Positions 45,239 through 54,245 are shown, counted from the stretch's first letter. The stretch: DNA of 64,000 nt from DRPN01 sp964599235 (GCA_964599235.1 CAZRDX010000010.1:7901-71900); one strand, 5' to 3'. The notes: generated from the sequence alone by a model not told the origin. Program-made: numbers and translations.

Positions 45239-46966
45239 ATGAAAATCAAGAATTTCATATTGAGCCTCTTCGTCCTGATGTTCTTGGTGAGTGCCTGCGA
45301 CGAGGACTTTCTCGATCGTATGCCACTCGACCAGATCTCATCGGCCGACTACTGGAACACGAGCAACGACCTGAAACTCTACGTCAACCAGTTTTATACC
45401 ATGTTCAGCGACGGCGGTGCGTGGAGTGGCGGTATCTACTGGTTCGATGACAACAGCGACAACATGATCTACCGTATCTACAATACCCGTCTTGCGGGAT
45501 TGCGCACGGTACCTACCACCGGCGGTTGGAATTACGGACGTATCCGCAGCCTGAACTACTTCTTTGAGAATTACAAGAAATGTCAGGATCCTTTTGAGGA
45601 GTACAGTCAGTATGTGGGCGAAGCCTACTTCTTCCGTGCCTATCAGTATTTCAACCTGGTGAGGACATACGGGGATGTACCTTGGATTAGCAAGACGCTT
45701 ACACCCGAGTCTGATGAGCTGTATTCTCCTCGTACGCCGCGGAATGTGGTGATCGATTCGATCATTGCTGATCTCGACAAGGCCATCAGCATGATGAAGT
45801 CGGGGCCCAACGAAGGTGGTACCCGCCTTAACAAGGAGATCGCCCGGCTTTTCAAAGCTCGTGTATGCTTGTACGAAGGGACGTGGGAGAAATACCATGC
45901 CGGCGATCCTTTCGGTGTGGAAGGGTCGGACGGTAGCAAGTATCTCCAGATGGCTGCGGATGCCGCCAGCGAGCTCATCAATTCGGGGGTCTATCATATC
46001 TATTCCACAGGCGATCATGAATGGGATTACTGGCATCTTTTCAACCAGGTTGACTATTCGGGAAACCCCGAGATCATGCTCTGGAAAAAGTATGATGCCG
46101 ATCTCGACATGACACACAACCATCAGCGTTATCTGCCCCGCATCGGCGGCGGACGCGGGATCACCAGGAACCTGGCCACTGCTTATCTCTGTACCGACGG
46201 ACAGCCGATCGCGGTCAGCCCGTTGTACCAGGGTGACGACTCGCTGACGGCTGAAGCCGCCAATCGTGACCTCCGTTTCCGACAGACGATCTATACCCGC
46301 GGATTCCCGATGGAGATCGTAGACGGAGACACTACCCGTCGCTTCGAACATGCCGATATTGATAAACCCGGCGAATCAAAATGCCCGACAGGTTATCAGA
46401 TGTGTAAAGGGGCTCTGCCTGATCCCGCACAGTATTATGCTGCCTGGGTAGGAACCACCGGCAGCCCCATCTTCCGATATGCCGAAGGACTACTGATCTA
46501 TGCCGAGGCCAAGGCTGAACTGGGTACCATTACCCAGGAAGATGTGGACAAAACCATCAATGTCCTGCGCGACCGTGTCGGAACAGCTCATCTCGATCTC
46601 AACAATATCGTGACCGATCCGAACTGGGTGTTCCCCGACCTCTCACCCATTATCAACGAAGTGCGCAGGGAACGTCAGGTGGAACTGGCTTGCGAAGGAT
46701 ACCGCTGGGACGATATCGCACGCTGGGCAGCTGCTGATGAGATCATCGTGGGAAAAAGGTTCTTGGGAGCCAGGTTTAACAACACCGACTATCCGGGGCT
46801 TGATCCAAATGATTACAACCTCGATGAAAATGGATATATTGACTTTCTGAAGGATCAGCTGCCTGATGGTTACGGTTTCAGGATCGATCGGGATTACCTG
46901 AGCCCCATCTCTACCGAAGAACTCACCCTGAATCCCAACCTCGTTCAGAATCCCGGATGGGATTGA
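45239..46966 (+). CDS. SusD/RagB-family surface lipoprotein (third pair)
   Basis: The 575-residue lipoprotein (lipobox VSAC, Cys20) has the canonical SusD start DEDFLDRMPLDQISSADYWNTSNDLKLYVNQFYTMF. Further marks are YVGEAYFFRAYQYFNLVRTYGDVPWISKTL in the middle, INEVRRERQVELACEGYRWDDIARWAAADEII near the C-terminus, and the typical ending LTLNPNLVQNPGWD. It forms the ligand-capturing lid of the STN-SusC encoded upstream. A strong hairpin terminator follows the gene, so expression of the downstream enzymes may be lower or have its own promoter. Confidence 0.94.
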   Translation: MKIKNFILSLFVLMFLVSACDEDFLDRMPLDQISSADYWNTSNDLKLYVNQFYTMFSDGGAWSGGIYWFDDNSDNMIYRIYNTRLAGLRTVPTTGGWNYGRIRSLNYFFENYKKCQDPFEEYSQYVGEAYFFRAYQYFNLVRTYGDVPWISKTLTPESDELYSPRTPRNVVIDSIIADLDKAISMMKSGPNEGGTRLNKEIARLFKARVCLYEGTWEKYHAGDPFGVEGSDGSKYLQMAADAASELINSGVYHIYSTGDHEWDYWHLFNQVDYSGNPEIMLWKKYDADLDMTHNHQRYLPRIGGGRGITRNLATAYLCTDGQPIAVSPLYQGDDSLTAEAANRDLRFRQTIYTRGFPMEIVDGDTTRRFEHADIDKPGESKCPTGYQMCKGALPDPAQYYAAWVGTTGSPIFRYAEGLLIYAEAKAELGTITQEDVDKTINVLRDRVGTAHLDLNNIVTDPNWVFPDLSPIINEVRRERQVELACEGYRWDDIARWAAADEIIVGKRFLGARFNNTDYPGLDPNDYNLDENGYIDFLKDQLPDGYGFRIDRDYLSPISTEELTLNPNLVQNPGWD

Positions 46967-46980
46967 TGTCCTGTGAAAAG

Positions 46981-47018
46981 AGAAAGAGGAGCCGCCCGGC
47001 TCCTCTTTCTCCTTTTTC
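46981..47018 (+). terminator. Intrinsic terminator after the third SusD gene
   Basis: AGAAAGAGGAGCCG (46981-46994) pairs with CGGCTCCTCTTTCT (46997-47010) almost to the tip, followed by CCTTTTT. It would separate the SusCD pair from the enzyme genes, possibly partially, giving higher SusCD transcript levels. Confidence 0.75.
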
Positions 47019-47036
47019 CGGTAAAAGATCAGGATT

Positions 47037-47717
47037 ATGTTCCGCGTGAGCTGTCTCCTTTTTTTTATGCTCGTTTGCTCATTCACTCCCGGTGAGGCGC
47101 AAAGCAAACGGTTGAAGGGGGTTGTTAAGGATCCTTCCGGTGAAGCGATGGAAGGGATACTGGTGATGGTGCGCTCCCGTCCGAAAGAAGTGGCCCGCAC
47201 CAACGGGTTCGGTCGTTTCGTCCTTCATGTAAGACCGGGTGATACCGTCCTGCTGGTCACTCCGCAACAACATATCTTTCCCGTGTTCCTGAAAAAAGTG
47301 CCGAAAAAAAGTGTAACTTTCATCCTTCACGGCAGCGACCGAACACTTACATGGGACCAGAACACATTTTCTGCCTTGAAGAATGCCGAAACAGAAAGCA
47401 TGCACGATGTTCTTGCCGTCTTGCAGAACACAGCTTACCGGAGACATTACAACCATATCTTTGAGATGCTCAGGGACCGCTATCCCGATCTGGAGATCGA
47501 CGAGGTGTCGGGGAAAGTATACATCAGGGGGGTCAATTCCCTGAACAGAGAAGCTGTTCTGATCATCGTTGACGGGATCAAAGATTTTCCTCTCAGTTCG
47601 GTAAATCCTGCGGACGTCCAGAGCATTCGTTTGGTGAGCGACGGCACTGCCGGCATCTATGGTGGTCGTGCCATGGGAGGCGTGATCATCATTACCACAA
47701 AGAAAGGTATGCAATGA
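47037..47717 (+). CDS. Plug-only TonB-receptor-like protein (no barrel)
   Basis: The 226-residue exported protein (signal peptide about 1-22, GEAQ) has a carboxypeptidase-regulatory-like domain (about 25-100, LKGVVKDPSGEAMEGILVMV). This is followed by a TonB plug-like domain (about 140-226) with VYIRGVNSLNREAVLIIVDGIKDFPLSSVNPADVQSI and GIYGGRAMGGVIIITTKKG. In SusC proteins the same segment leads into the 22-strand barrel, but here the gene ends right after the plug motif at a normal stop. The stop overlaps the next start (ATGA), so it looks like an intact gene rather than a truncated one. Function is unknown. It may be a periplasmic or surface accessory of the SusCD complex. Confidence 0.8.
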   Translation: MFRVSCLLFFMLVCSFTPGEAQSKRLKGVVKDPSGEAMEGILVMVRSRPKEVARTNGFGRFVLHVRPGDTVLLVTPQQHIFPVFLKKVPKKSVTFILHGSDRTLTWDQNTFSALKNAETESMHDVLAVLQNTAYRRHYNHIFEMLRDRYPDLEIDEVSGKVYIRGVNSLNREAVLIIVDGIKDFPLSSVNPADVQSIRLVSDGTAGIYGGRAMGGVIIITTKKGMQ

Positions 47718-49414
47718 AAAAAAGAGAGGTCCAGGTGTGGAGCATCTTCCTGTTCATGATAGGGTGCGGATTGGTTTCCTGCCATCCGGAGCGTAATGGG
47801 AATTTTCTCTTTCAATACGTCGACCCTCTGCAGAAAGTCTTCAAAGAAACGGCCTTTTTTCCTGAAAAAGAAGCCGAAGCATGGGTGGCCCGGGGGGAAA
47901 ACGCCTCTTTCCAGTTCGTGTTCCGTGCCGACAGGCCTGTCCGCATCCTTGATCTGAAAGTCACACTTGACGATACGGCCCGTCGGGTCCTGGACGCCCC
48001 TTGGTGGGGGTATGTGGATTATGTGAGGGTAGGAAGAAAAGCTCTTCAGCCCGCTTCCGACCGGCTCACGTCCGTATCGGGCTTCTATCCCGACCCCATC
48101 GTTCCGGTTGGTGAGAAGGGTCTACGTCCGGGAGAATCCCAGCCCCTCTGGGTCTCTGTGGGAATACCAGAGACAGCCCCGGCGGGAATCTACCGGGGAA
48201 CCGTCACAATCACCATACAGGACGGTAAAAGGAAAATGAACCTAAGCAGTGACTTTTCCATCCGTGTCTTCAAGGTAACCCTCAGGGAACGGTCCTTGTG
48301 GGTGACCAACTGGTATGGAACTTCTTTCTCCTACATGAATGGTGGAATGGAGGTGCCTCCTTACTCGGAGAAATACTGGGAGTCTATGGAGGTCCTGGCG
48401 AGAATGATGGCCAGGTATCATCAGAATGTGGTGATGATCTCGCCACTCACACTTGGGAAATATTCGGTGAGAGAGGGGTTGCACTATGAAATCGACTTCT
48501 CCCGTTTTGTAAGGACGGTGAAGTTGTTCCGGCATGCCGGTGCCCTCAAGAGGATCGAAGGGGGACACCTGGCGGCCCGGGAAAGCACCTGGTCAAGCCC
48601 TTTCGCGGTCCTTGTTCCGGTCCAGGAGGGAGATACCGTGATGATGAAGAAGATGAGCATCCACAACGATACGGCCCGTTCCTTCTACAGGCAGTTCCTG
48701 CCTGCATTGCTCGGTGTATTGAAAGAGCATGAGTGGGATAATGTATATATGCAGCATATTGCGGATGAACCTGTCGGTGACAATGCCGCTTCCTATATCG
48801 AGATCGCCCGTTTTGTCAAAGAACATCTGTCCGGTATCCCCATTATTGAGGCTTGTCATACCAGCAGGGTGGAGAATACCATGGACATCTGGGTGCCTCA
48901 GCTGGATTTTCTGGAAAGTGACTGGACCTTTTACCGCGACCGTCTGCAAAAAGGCGAAGAGGTATGGTTCTATACATGTCTTGCGCCCAAAGGGGAATAT
49001 GCCAACCGTTTCATCGATCTGCCGCTCATCAAAACACGTATCCTCCATTGGATCAATTTTCGTTACCATGTTCCGGGTTATCTCCACTGGGGCTTCAACC
49101 GTTGGGACGTAAGTGGTGACCCCTACGGAGAGACCACCGGCATCAACAAGGAGTCGGGGAACATTCTCCCCGGAGGAGATGCATGGATCGTATATCCCGG
49201 CAGGGATACGCTTTTCTCCTCCCTGCGCCTGGAGGCCATGCGGGACGGGATCAATGATTATGAGCTTCTGAAAATGCTCGAAGAGAAAGATCCTGAGGCT
49301 GCCGCTTCACTGGCACATCAGGTGGTGTTCGGCTTTCATACTTACGAAACGAATGTGGAGAATTTTCGTACCCTGAGAAAAAAAGTGTTGTGCCTGCTTT
49401 CCGATCAGCAATGA
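47714..49414 (+). CDS. DUF4091 / GH123-like lipoprotein
   Basis: The 566-residue lipoprotein (lipobox LVSC, Cys23) has an N-terminal beta-sandwich (about 35-200, AWVARGENASFQFVFRADRPVRILDLKV...PLWVSVGIPETAPAGIYRGTVTI). A TIM-barrel-like DUF4091 domain follows (about 210-550) with the probable active-site segment YMQHIADEP, a single-domain hallmark with adjacent Asp-Glu. The family is related to GH123 N-acetyl-galactosaminidases, which also use an Asp-Glu pair, so cleavage of an N-acetylhexosamine linkage is plausible but not proven. It is translationally coupled to the plug-only gene upstream and to the GH16 gene downstream, with 4-bp overlaps on both sides. Confidence 0.8.
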   Translation: MKKREVQVWSIFLFMIGCGLVSCHPERNGNFLFQYVDPLQKVFKETAFFPEKEAEAWVARGENASFQFVFRADRPVRILDLKVTLDDTARRVLDAPWWGYVDYVRVGRKALQPASDRLTSVSGFYPDPIVPVGEKGLRPGESQPLWVSVGIPETAPAGIYRGTVTITIQDGKRKMNLSSDFSIRVFKVTLRERSLWVTNWYGTSFSYMNGGMEVPPYSEKYWESMEVLARMMARYHQNVVMISPLTLGKYSVREGLHYEIDFSRFVRTVKLFRHAGALKRIEGGHLAARESTWSSPFAVLVPVQEGDTVMMKKMSIHNDTARSFYRQFLPALLGVLKEHEWDNVYMQHIADEPVGDNAASYIEIARFVKEHLSGIPIIEACHTSRVENTMDIWVPQLDFLESDWTFYRDRLQKGEEVWFYTCLAPKGEYANRFIDLPLIKTRILHWINFRYHVPGYLHWGFNRWDVSGDPYGETTGINKESGNILPGGDAWIVYPGRDTLFSSLRLEAMRDGINDYELLKMLEEKDPEAAASLAHQVVFGFHTYETNVENFRTLRKKVLCLLSDQQ

Positions 49415-50754
49415 TGAGCGGTCTTCTCATCAAAAAGACAGGATCCACGAGGAGGCTACGGGTCTTCTTCACGGGATGGATGCTTTTGTCGCTCTTTTTC
49501 ATCTCCTGTATGAAGAACATCATCCCTCCCGACAGATTCACTCCGGATGACCGGATCCGGCAGAGCTGGGTCTTCCCGGAAAATGATGTTTTTATCGATC
49601 TTCCGGTATACTCGCATGCTTTTTTCGAAACCTCGGAGGAAGGACATCTTACGGGCAGTTTTGTGGTGAAACTGCCCGGGGATGAGAAATTCTCCCCTCA
49701 AGCACGTTCTCTCATACAGGTGAATGATCTTCCGGAAGGAATAGTACCGGAGATAACGATCAGCAAGGGGAGAACAATGGCCGTTATCCGGCTGGGAGGA
49801 AAAGCTTCCGCGCACAGTGCAAAAGACAGTACCCGTATCGGCATTGTCTTCCCCCGGGCTTGTTTCCAGGAGGAGAAGCATATTCCGCCGGAAGGACTAC
49901 AATACGATGGAATACCTGTATATTTTCATGATGTCGTTTGTGAATGGAGATCCCCGAAGACGGGAAAAGTGTATCATCTTGTCTTTAATGATGAGTTCAA
50001 CGGGAAGCAGATAGACAGCAAACGATGGACATACAGAAAGGATTACGAAGGTCCCGTGACCCGTACCATCCGGTATAACGGCACAACTGTGGATATCATG
50101 GTGGAAAATGAGGCTTCCGTACTCACGGGCGGGGATCTGCGTCTGGCAGTATATAAGAAAACTTCGGAAAAAAATAAAATATTTACAGGAGGGATCAATA
50201 CCGTCCGTCATTTCCTGCCCCGTTACGGATATTTTGAGACACGTGTTTCTTTCAGGGATTGCAGAGGTTTCGGATACTGGCCGGCTTTCTGGATTTACTT
50301 TCTGAGAAAGGATAAGAACACGACCGGTACGGAGATCGACGTGCTGGAATATCTCCCGGCAGAAAAGAAGATCTGTCAGACCCTCCACTGGTATATCGAC
50401 GGGAAACACTATTCCCGATCCAGCAATTTTGTTTTACAGGCCCCGGAGGAATACCATTGTTTCGGGCTGGAATGGACTCCTGACGACCTGATGTTTTATG
50501 TGGATGGGCATATGATGCTCAGACTGTCAAAAAAGGATGATCCGAAATATGTGCCCTCGGCATACCAGATGGTTTATTTCAGCATGTCTGCCGGCACATG
50601 GGGCGGGAACGTCGCGGATACCTCCAACCGGTTGCCTGCATATTCCCGTTTTGACTACTGCCGCGTGTACCAGACAGGGGACGAAGATGCATACTATTTC
50701 CTCGGGGATGAAAAAATACGGATGAAAGCGACAGAACGCAGCGGAAAATTCTGA
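49411..50754 (+). CDS. Glycoside hydrolase family 16 lipoprotein
   Basis: The 447-residue lipoprotein (lipobox FISC, Cys33 from the ATG at 49411) has an N-terminal beta domain (about 40-180) of unknown function. A GH16 jelly-roll catalytic domain follows (about 190-435) with the signature E-I-D-V-L-E: nucleophile Glu308, helper Asp310, acid/base Glu313. GH16 enzymes cut internal beta-1,3 or beta-1,4 links in laminarin, agar, porphyran, keratan sulfate and mucin O-glycans. The neighbouring sulfatase and hexosaminidase-like genes favour a sulfated or amino-sugar glycan, but the subfamily cannot be assigned by eye. The ATGA overlap with the preceding gene decides the start. ATG 49390 is in frame but lies inside that gene. 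Confidence 0.9.
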   Translation: MMSGLLIKKTGSTRRLRVFFTGWMLLSLFFISCMKNIIPPDRFTPDDRIRQSWVFPENDVFIDLPVYSHAFFETSEEGHLTGSFVVKLPGDEKFSPQARSLIQVNDLPEGIVPEITISKGRTMAVIRLGGKASAHSAKDSTRIGIVFPRACFQEEKHIPPEGLQYDGIPVYFHDVVCEWRSPKTGKVYHLVFNDEFNGKQIDSKRWTYRKDYEGPVTRTIRYNGTTVDIMVENEASVLTGGDLRLAVYKKTSEKNKIFTGGINTVRHFLPRYGYFETRVSFRDCRGFGYWPAFWIYFLRKDKNTTGTEIDVLEYLPAEKKICQTLHWYIDGKHYSRSSNFVLQAPEEYHCFGLEWTPDDLMFYVDGHMMLRLSKKDDPKYVPSAYQMVYFSMSAGTWGGNVADTSNRLPAYSRFDYCRVYQTGDEDAYYFLGDEKIRMKATERSGKF

Positions 50755-50773
50755 AAAGAACAATATTGAAATC

Positions 50774-52243
50774 ATGAAAAAAGGAAAGATCTTATTGTTG
50801 GCAGTCATTATGCTCCTTATTTCGGGGTGCGGCAGAAGGATGGAAACTCTGCCGAATCTTGTGATCGTCTTCCCCGACCAGATGCGGGGTCAGGCGATGG
50901 GGTTCCTCGGAGAGGAACCTGTGAAGACGCCGCGTCTTGACAGGTTCGCAGAGGAAGGAGTGGTACTTACGCAGATGGTGAGTAATTATCCGTTGTGCAG
51001 TCCTTTCCGGGCCATGCTGATGACAGGCAAGTACCCCCTGAAAAACCGTGTTACGGACAACTGTACAAGTCTTTCTGCAAGTTATGGTTGTCAGCTGCAA
51101 CAAGAGGATACCACCTGGTCGGATATCCTTCATGATGCCGGATACAGCCTGGGATACATCGGCAAATGGCATCTGGAAGCTCCACATGAGCCTTATATCG
51201 ACTGTGCCAATAACCGGGGCAAGGTGAAATGGAACGAATGGACCCCGCCGCAACGACGTCACGGTTTCGACTATTGGGTGGCCTACAATACCTATGATTA
51301 CCACATGCACCCCATGTACTGGAATACGGAGGGGGGACGTCAGGACTTTTATTACGTGGACAAGTGGGGACCCGAGTATGAGGCTGACCTGGCCGTGAAG
51401 TACATTCTCAACGAAGAGGGAAAGATGCGTGATCCCCGTCGTCCTTTTGCCTTGGTGGTGTCTATGAATCCTCCTCATATGCCATATGACCAGGTGCCGG
51501 ATCGATACAAAAAAATGTACAACGACCTGGATACCACGCAGCTTTTCCAGAGGCCCGATGTGCCTCCCGCGGGTACACGGTGGGGAAACTATTTCAGAAA
51601 GAACATCCGCAATTACTATGCAATGATCACCGGGGTGGACGAACAATTCGGTCGTATCCTCGATGCCTTGCGGCAGGCAGGACTGGAGGATGAGACGATC
51701 GTCCTTTTCATGTCGGATCATGGTAACTGCCTGGGAATGCACGGGATGATCTCCAAGAACAATCCTTATGAGCTGTCGTTGCGCATTCCTTTCCTTTTGC
51801 GGTGGCCCGGTCATCTGCTACCTCATCTGGACACCACCCTTCTGATGTCGGTGCCCGATATCTACCCTACGCTCCTCGCGCTCATGGGCTTCAGGGAAAA
51901 AATCCCTGCTGGAGTGGAAGGCCGTGATCTCTCCGAGCAGTTACGGACCGGAACGGGTACTATCCCTCGGTCACAACTTTATTTCAAGATCTATCATGGA
52001 TCTCCCCGGAACGGGAAAAGAGGTATACGGACACCACGCTATACCCTCGTGCTGGAAAAAAAGAACGGCATCATTACAGATACCGTCCTTTTTGACAGAT
52101 ACCTTGATCCTTATGAGATGCAGGATCTTTCTGCTGCCCGGAACGATCTCGTTAACCGCCTCCTCCGGAACGAACTCCTTCCCTGGCTCAGCGTTACCGG
52201 TGACCCCTTCTTTGAAAAAACTCTTCAGGAAAAAGAAAAATGA
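50774..52243 (+). CDS. Type I sulfatase (formylglycine-dependent), lipoprotein
   Basis: The 489-residue lipoprotein (lipobox LISGC, Cys19) has the arylsulfatase signature CSPFR, with Cys75 to be converted to formylglycine, followed by AMLMTGKYP. Metal and active-site residues are visible in DQMRG near 35, GKWHLE near 133 and SDHGN near 314. It removes sulfate esters from glycans at the cell surface or in the periplasm. As a Cys-type sulfatase it needs an anaerobic-type maturase (anSME), which is not in this window. It is the last gene of the enzyme operon. The IS element begins 33 bp after the stop. Confidence 0.92.
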   Translation: MKKGKILLLAVIMLLISGCGRRMETLPNLVIVFPDQMRGQAMGFLGEEPVKTPRLDRFAEEGVVLTQMVSNYPLCSPFRAMLMTGKYPLKNRVTDNCTSLSASYGCQLQQEDTTWSDILHDAGYSLGYIGKWHLEAPHEPYIDCANNRGKVKWNEWTPPQRRHGFDYWVAYNTYDYHMHPMYWNTEGGRQDFYYVDKWGPEYEADLAVKYILNEEGKMRDPRRPFALVVSMNPPHMPYDQVPDRYKKMYNDLDTTQLFQRPDVPPAGTRWGNYFRKNIRNYYAMITGVDEQFGRILDALRQAGLEDETIVLFMSDHGNCLGMHGMISKNNPYELSLRIPFLLRWPGHLLPHLDTTLLMSVPDIYPTLLALMGFREKIPAGVEGRDLSEQLRTGTGTIPRSQLYFKIYHGSPRNGKRGIRTPRYTLVLEKKNGIITDTVLFDRYLDPYEMQDLSAARNDLVNRLLRNELLPWLSVTGDPFFEKTLQEKEK

Positions 52244-52275
52244 AGGACGAACAAAAGGAGCGGACAAGAAGTAAA

Positions 52276-52306
52276 AAATACCTATTTAAATCACTGCTGT
52301 CCAAAA
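52276..52306 (+). repeat. Left terminal inverted repeat of the IS
   Basis: It begins AAATACCTATTTAAATCAC and matches the reverse complement of 53638-53668 at 28 of 31 positions. Confidence 0.85.
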
Positions 52307-52391
52307 CGTTTTTTATTGGACAGACTCTATCCTAGTATACAGTAATATATCGGTAAAAAACATAATATTTTCATTTTTACCCCCCTGTTTT

Positions 52392-53558
52392 TCAGAAAAG
52401 GGTTAATTGTTTTTCATCGGGCCCGCTTCTTATTTTTACAAAAATGGGTTCGTCGAGCCAATGGAACAGATTCACGTGAGCAAAAAGAGTGAACCGGATA
52501 AAAGAAACGAGGTTCGAGAGATGCCACCCGAACCTGGCTTTCATTTTTAAGTACTTCAAAAGCAGCAAAGTGATCATTGCTGTCCAAATCTGTATTAAAA
52601 CAGCATTGGGAGTAGTTCCGACAAAAGACTTGATTTTCAGGTGCTGTTTTACATCTTTGAAGAAAAATTCTATTTCCCAGCGGGCTTTATAGAGTTGTGA
52701 AACCGTTTTTGCTGTCCAATTCTTCAACTCATTGGTCAGCAGAATGATTTTTTTCTTGTTGGCAGCATCCCAGATCTCCAGACGTCTTAATTTCTTGCGG
52801 TATTGCGAGCCTTTTATCCCTGTAGGAATAATTATCTGATCTTTCAATATCGACTCGTCCTTTACCGGATTGTCTTTCACAACTTCATAGAGCATATTGT
52901 CCCTTATCCTGACAACAAACCTTACATCCTGCCGGGCCCATTGCCACAGCAACGCAAAATCATAATAGCCCCGGTCGGCTACCACCACTCTATTAGCCGG
53001 CAACAACAAACTGCGCGCATAAGTCACATCTCCTACCTTCCCTTCGCTCATGTGAATATACTCGGGCATGGCTCCTTGATAATCCAGCAGCGTGTGTAGT
53101 TTCAATGCTCCTTTCCTTTGCCTGAACTTCGCCCAGTCAAATATCTTCAAGGATAAAGGAATGATAGAGGAATCAAGCAAATATATCTTGGTTTTGATCC
53201 TGAACTTGATCCTCTGTCCCGGCAACTGACTCTGCATCCTGTGGAGTAACCCTAAATAGATCTCATGGAAAACTTCCCAATTCCTGTGCTTGTTAACATA
53301 ACTCAGGGTCGAACGTTTAGGAAGTCGCCTTACATCCAGATGGTGAAGGTTCCCGGCGGTAGAACTCATCCCGTAGGTAATGTCACGCAACGACTGGGCA
53401 TGGCTTAACTGGGAAAAGATCATGCACATCAACTGATTCCATACCGGAAAACCCTTGCTATGCTTGTCCGCCTGATATTTTCTGATTACTGCATTTACAA
53501 GATTCCTGTCGATCAGTTGGGATATCTGCGTGAAAACCGTTAATTTTGATTTATGCAT
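52392..53558 (-). CDS. IS4-family DDE transposase
   Basis: The 388-residue transposase has an N-terminal DUF4372-like domain (about 1-75, FTQISQLIDRNLVNAVIRKYQADKHSKGFP...HAQSLRDI). The RNase-H-like catalytic core has Asp129 (LLDSS), Asp195 (VADRGYYD) and Glu297. The last lies in the IS4 signature Y-2-R-3-E-6-K, seen here as Tyr290, Arg293, Glu297 and Lys304. It is full length with no frameshift, so the element is possibly active. It reads toward the sulfatase gene. Its start lies inside the element, 110 bp from the right inverted repeat end. Confidence 0.93.
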   Translation of the reverse strand: MHKSKLTVFTQISQLIDRNLVNAVIRKYQADKHSKGFPVWNQLMCMIFSQLSHAQSLRDITYGMSSTAGNLHHLDVRRLPKRSTLSYVNKHRNWEVFHEIYLGLLHRMQSQLPGQRIKFRIKTKIYLLDSSIIPLSLKIFDWAKFRQRKGALKLHTLLDYQGAMPEYIHMSEGKVGDVTYARSLLLPANRVVVADRGYYDFALLWQWARQDVRFVVRIRDNMLYEVVKDNPVKDESILKDQIIIPTGIKGSQYRKKLRRLEIWDAANKKKIILLTNELKNWTAKTVSQLYKARWEIEFFFKDVKQHLKIKSFVGTTPNAVLIQIWTAMITLLLLKYLKMKARFGWHLSNLVSFIRFTLFAHVNLFHWLDEPIFVKIRSGPDEKQLTLF

Positions 53559-53590
53559 TTTTTGGGATTTTGTGGTGAAATCCTAAAATT

Positions 53591-53621
53591 AAAAATCCTG
53601 CTCGATGGAGCAGGATTTTTT
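53591..53621. terminator. Bidirectional terminator inside the IS, upstream of the transposase
   Basis: AAAAATCCTGCTC (53591-53603), loop GATG and GAGCAGGATTTTT (53608-53620) form a 13-bp perfect stem with T6 on the plus strand and T5 on the minus strand. It probably shields the transposase from outside transcription. Confidence 0.8.
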
Positions 53622-53637
53622 CTTGCTTTTTTCTTTA

Positions 53638-53668
53638 TTTTGGACGGAGGTGATTTAAATAGGTATTT
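53638..53668 (-). repeat. Right terminal inverted repeat of the IS
   Basis: It ends GTGATTTAAATAGGTATTT at the element boundary, the mirror of the left repeat, with three mismatches. Confidence 0.85.
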
Positions 53669-53785
53669 CGATGCATGCGCTCTTGGCTGCGGATCCGGCC
53701 ATCCCGGTGCAAGGTTGGTCCTCCCTTTGCGGCTTAGCCCCGTAACGGTCGTGTGGTGAGCCGGGGAACGATCATACCCGGGTGA

Positions 53786-54058
53786 AGTGTCCTGAACTTC
53801 ATCCTCGAAGGGAAAAAGGAAAACAGCTGGCAAACGCTCTTCCGGAGAGCCTCTATCGGACATGAACCCATCCATCTTTCTGAAGTTCCGTTAAAAGATG
53901 GGTGGCCACATATCCTGGTATGTGACGGCGGGCCTGCCTCCTTGCTTTTGCCCTTCGCGGTCCGGAGAGATGGGAACCCCTTACTTCTGATCCAACGTGA
54001 CAGGAATGCGACCGCTCCTCTACAGCATACGGATCATGTATGGAAACTTTCGTGTTTA
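53786..54058 (+). pseudogene. Possible remnant of a protein gene beside the IS
   Basis: A plus-strand frame stays open for about 90 codons after a stop at 53783-53785 and ends at TAG near 54056. It has coding-like codon use but no start codon. The conceptual product contains NSWQTLFRRASIGHEPIHLS, then VPLKDGWPHILVCDGG and LPFAVRRDGNPLLLIQRD. The family is not recognised. It could be the C-terminal piece of a gene disrupted when the IS region was rearranged, or a chance opening. The remaining sequence from 53669 to 54245 holds nothing else recognisable. A 12-bp stem with one mismatch (53868-53879 / 53894-53905) lies inside it. Confidence 0.25.
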
Positions 54059-54245
54059 GCCTGGTATGCATTTTAGGTACAGGAAAGGATAGTTTACGGG
54101 GAGTGGAGAGTTTGTGTCCGGTCTTTCCGGGGCGGGTGTTTTTCGAATTCTTTTTTTTAGATGATGTTGTTTTGGACGGTGGATACCTTGGCCAGTCCCC
54201 GCCTTTTTCATCAGGAGCTGGAGTGGTGGTTCCCGCCCTATTTTT

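Larger units (their letters stand above)
52276..53668 (-). mobile_element. IS4-family insertion sequence, apparently intact
   Basis: The element is 1393 bp with 31-bp terminal inverted repeats (28 of 31 identical). It contains one transposase gene on the minus strand and an internal terminator between its right end and the transposase start, which would block read-through from outside. No 8-12-bp target duplication is visible: the left flank reads AAGAAGTAAA and the right flank CGATGCATGC. This suggests a later rearrangement, recombination between copies, or loss of one flank. Confidence 0.88.

Noticed and set aside
53868..53905. 12-bp inverted repeat with one mismatch beside the IS, considered as an RNA hairpin or terminator
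   Set aside because: There is no T-run and no neighbouring gene end. It lies inside the possible gene remnant.
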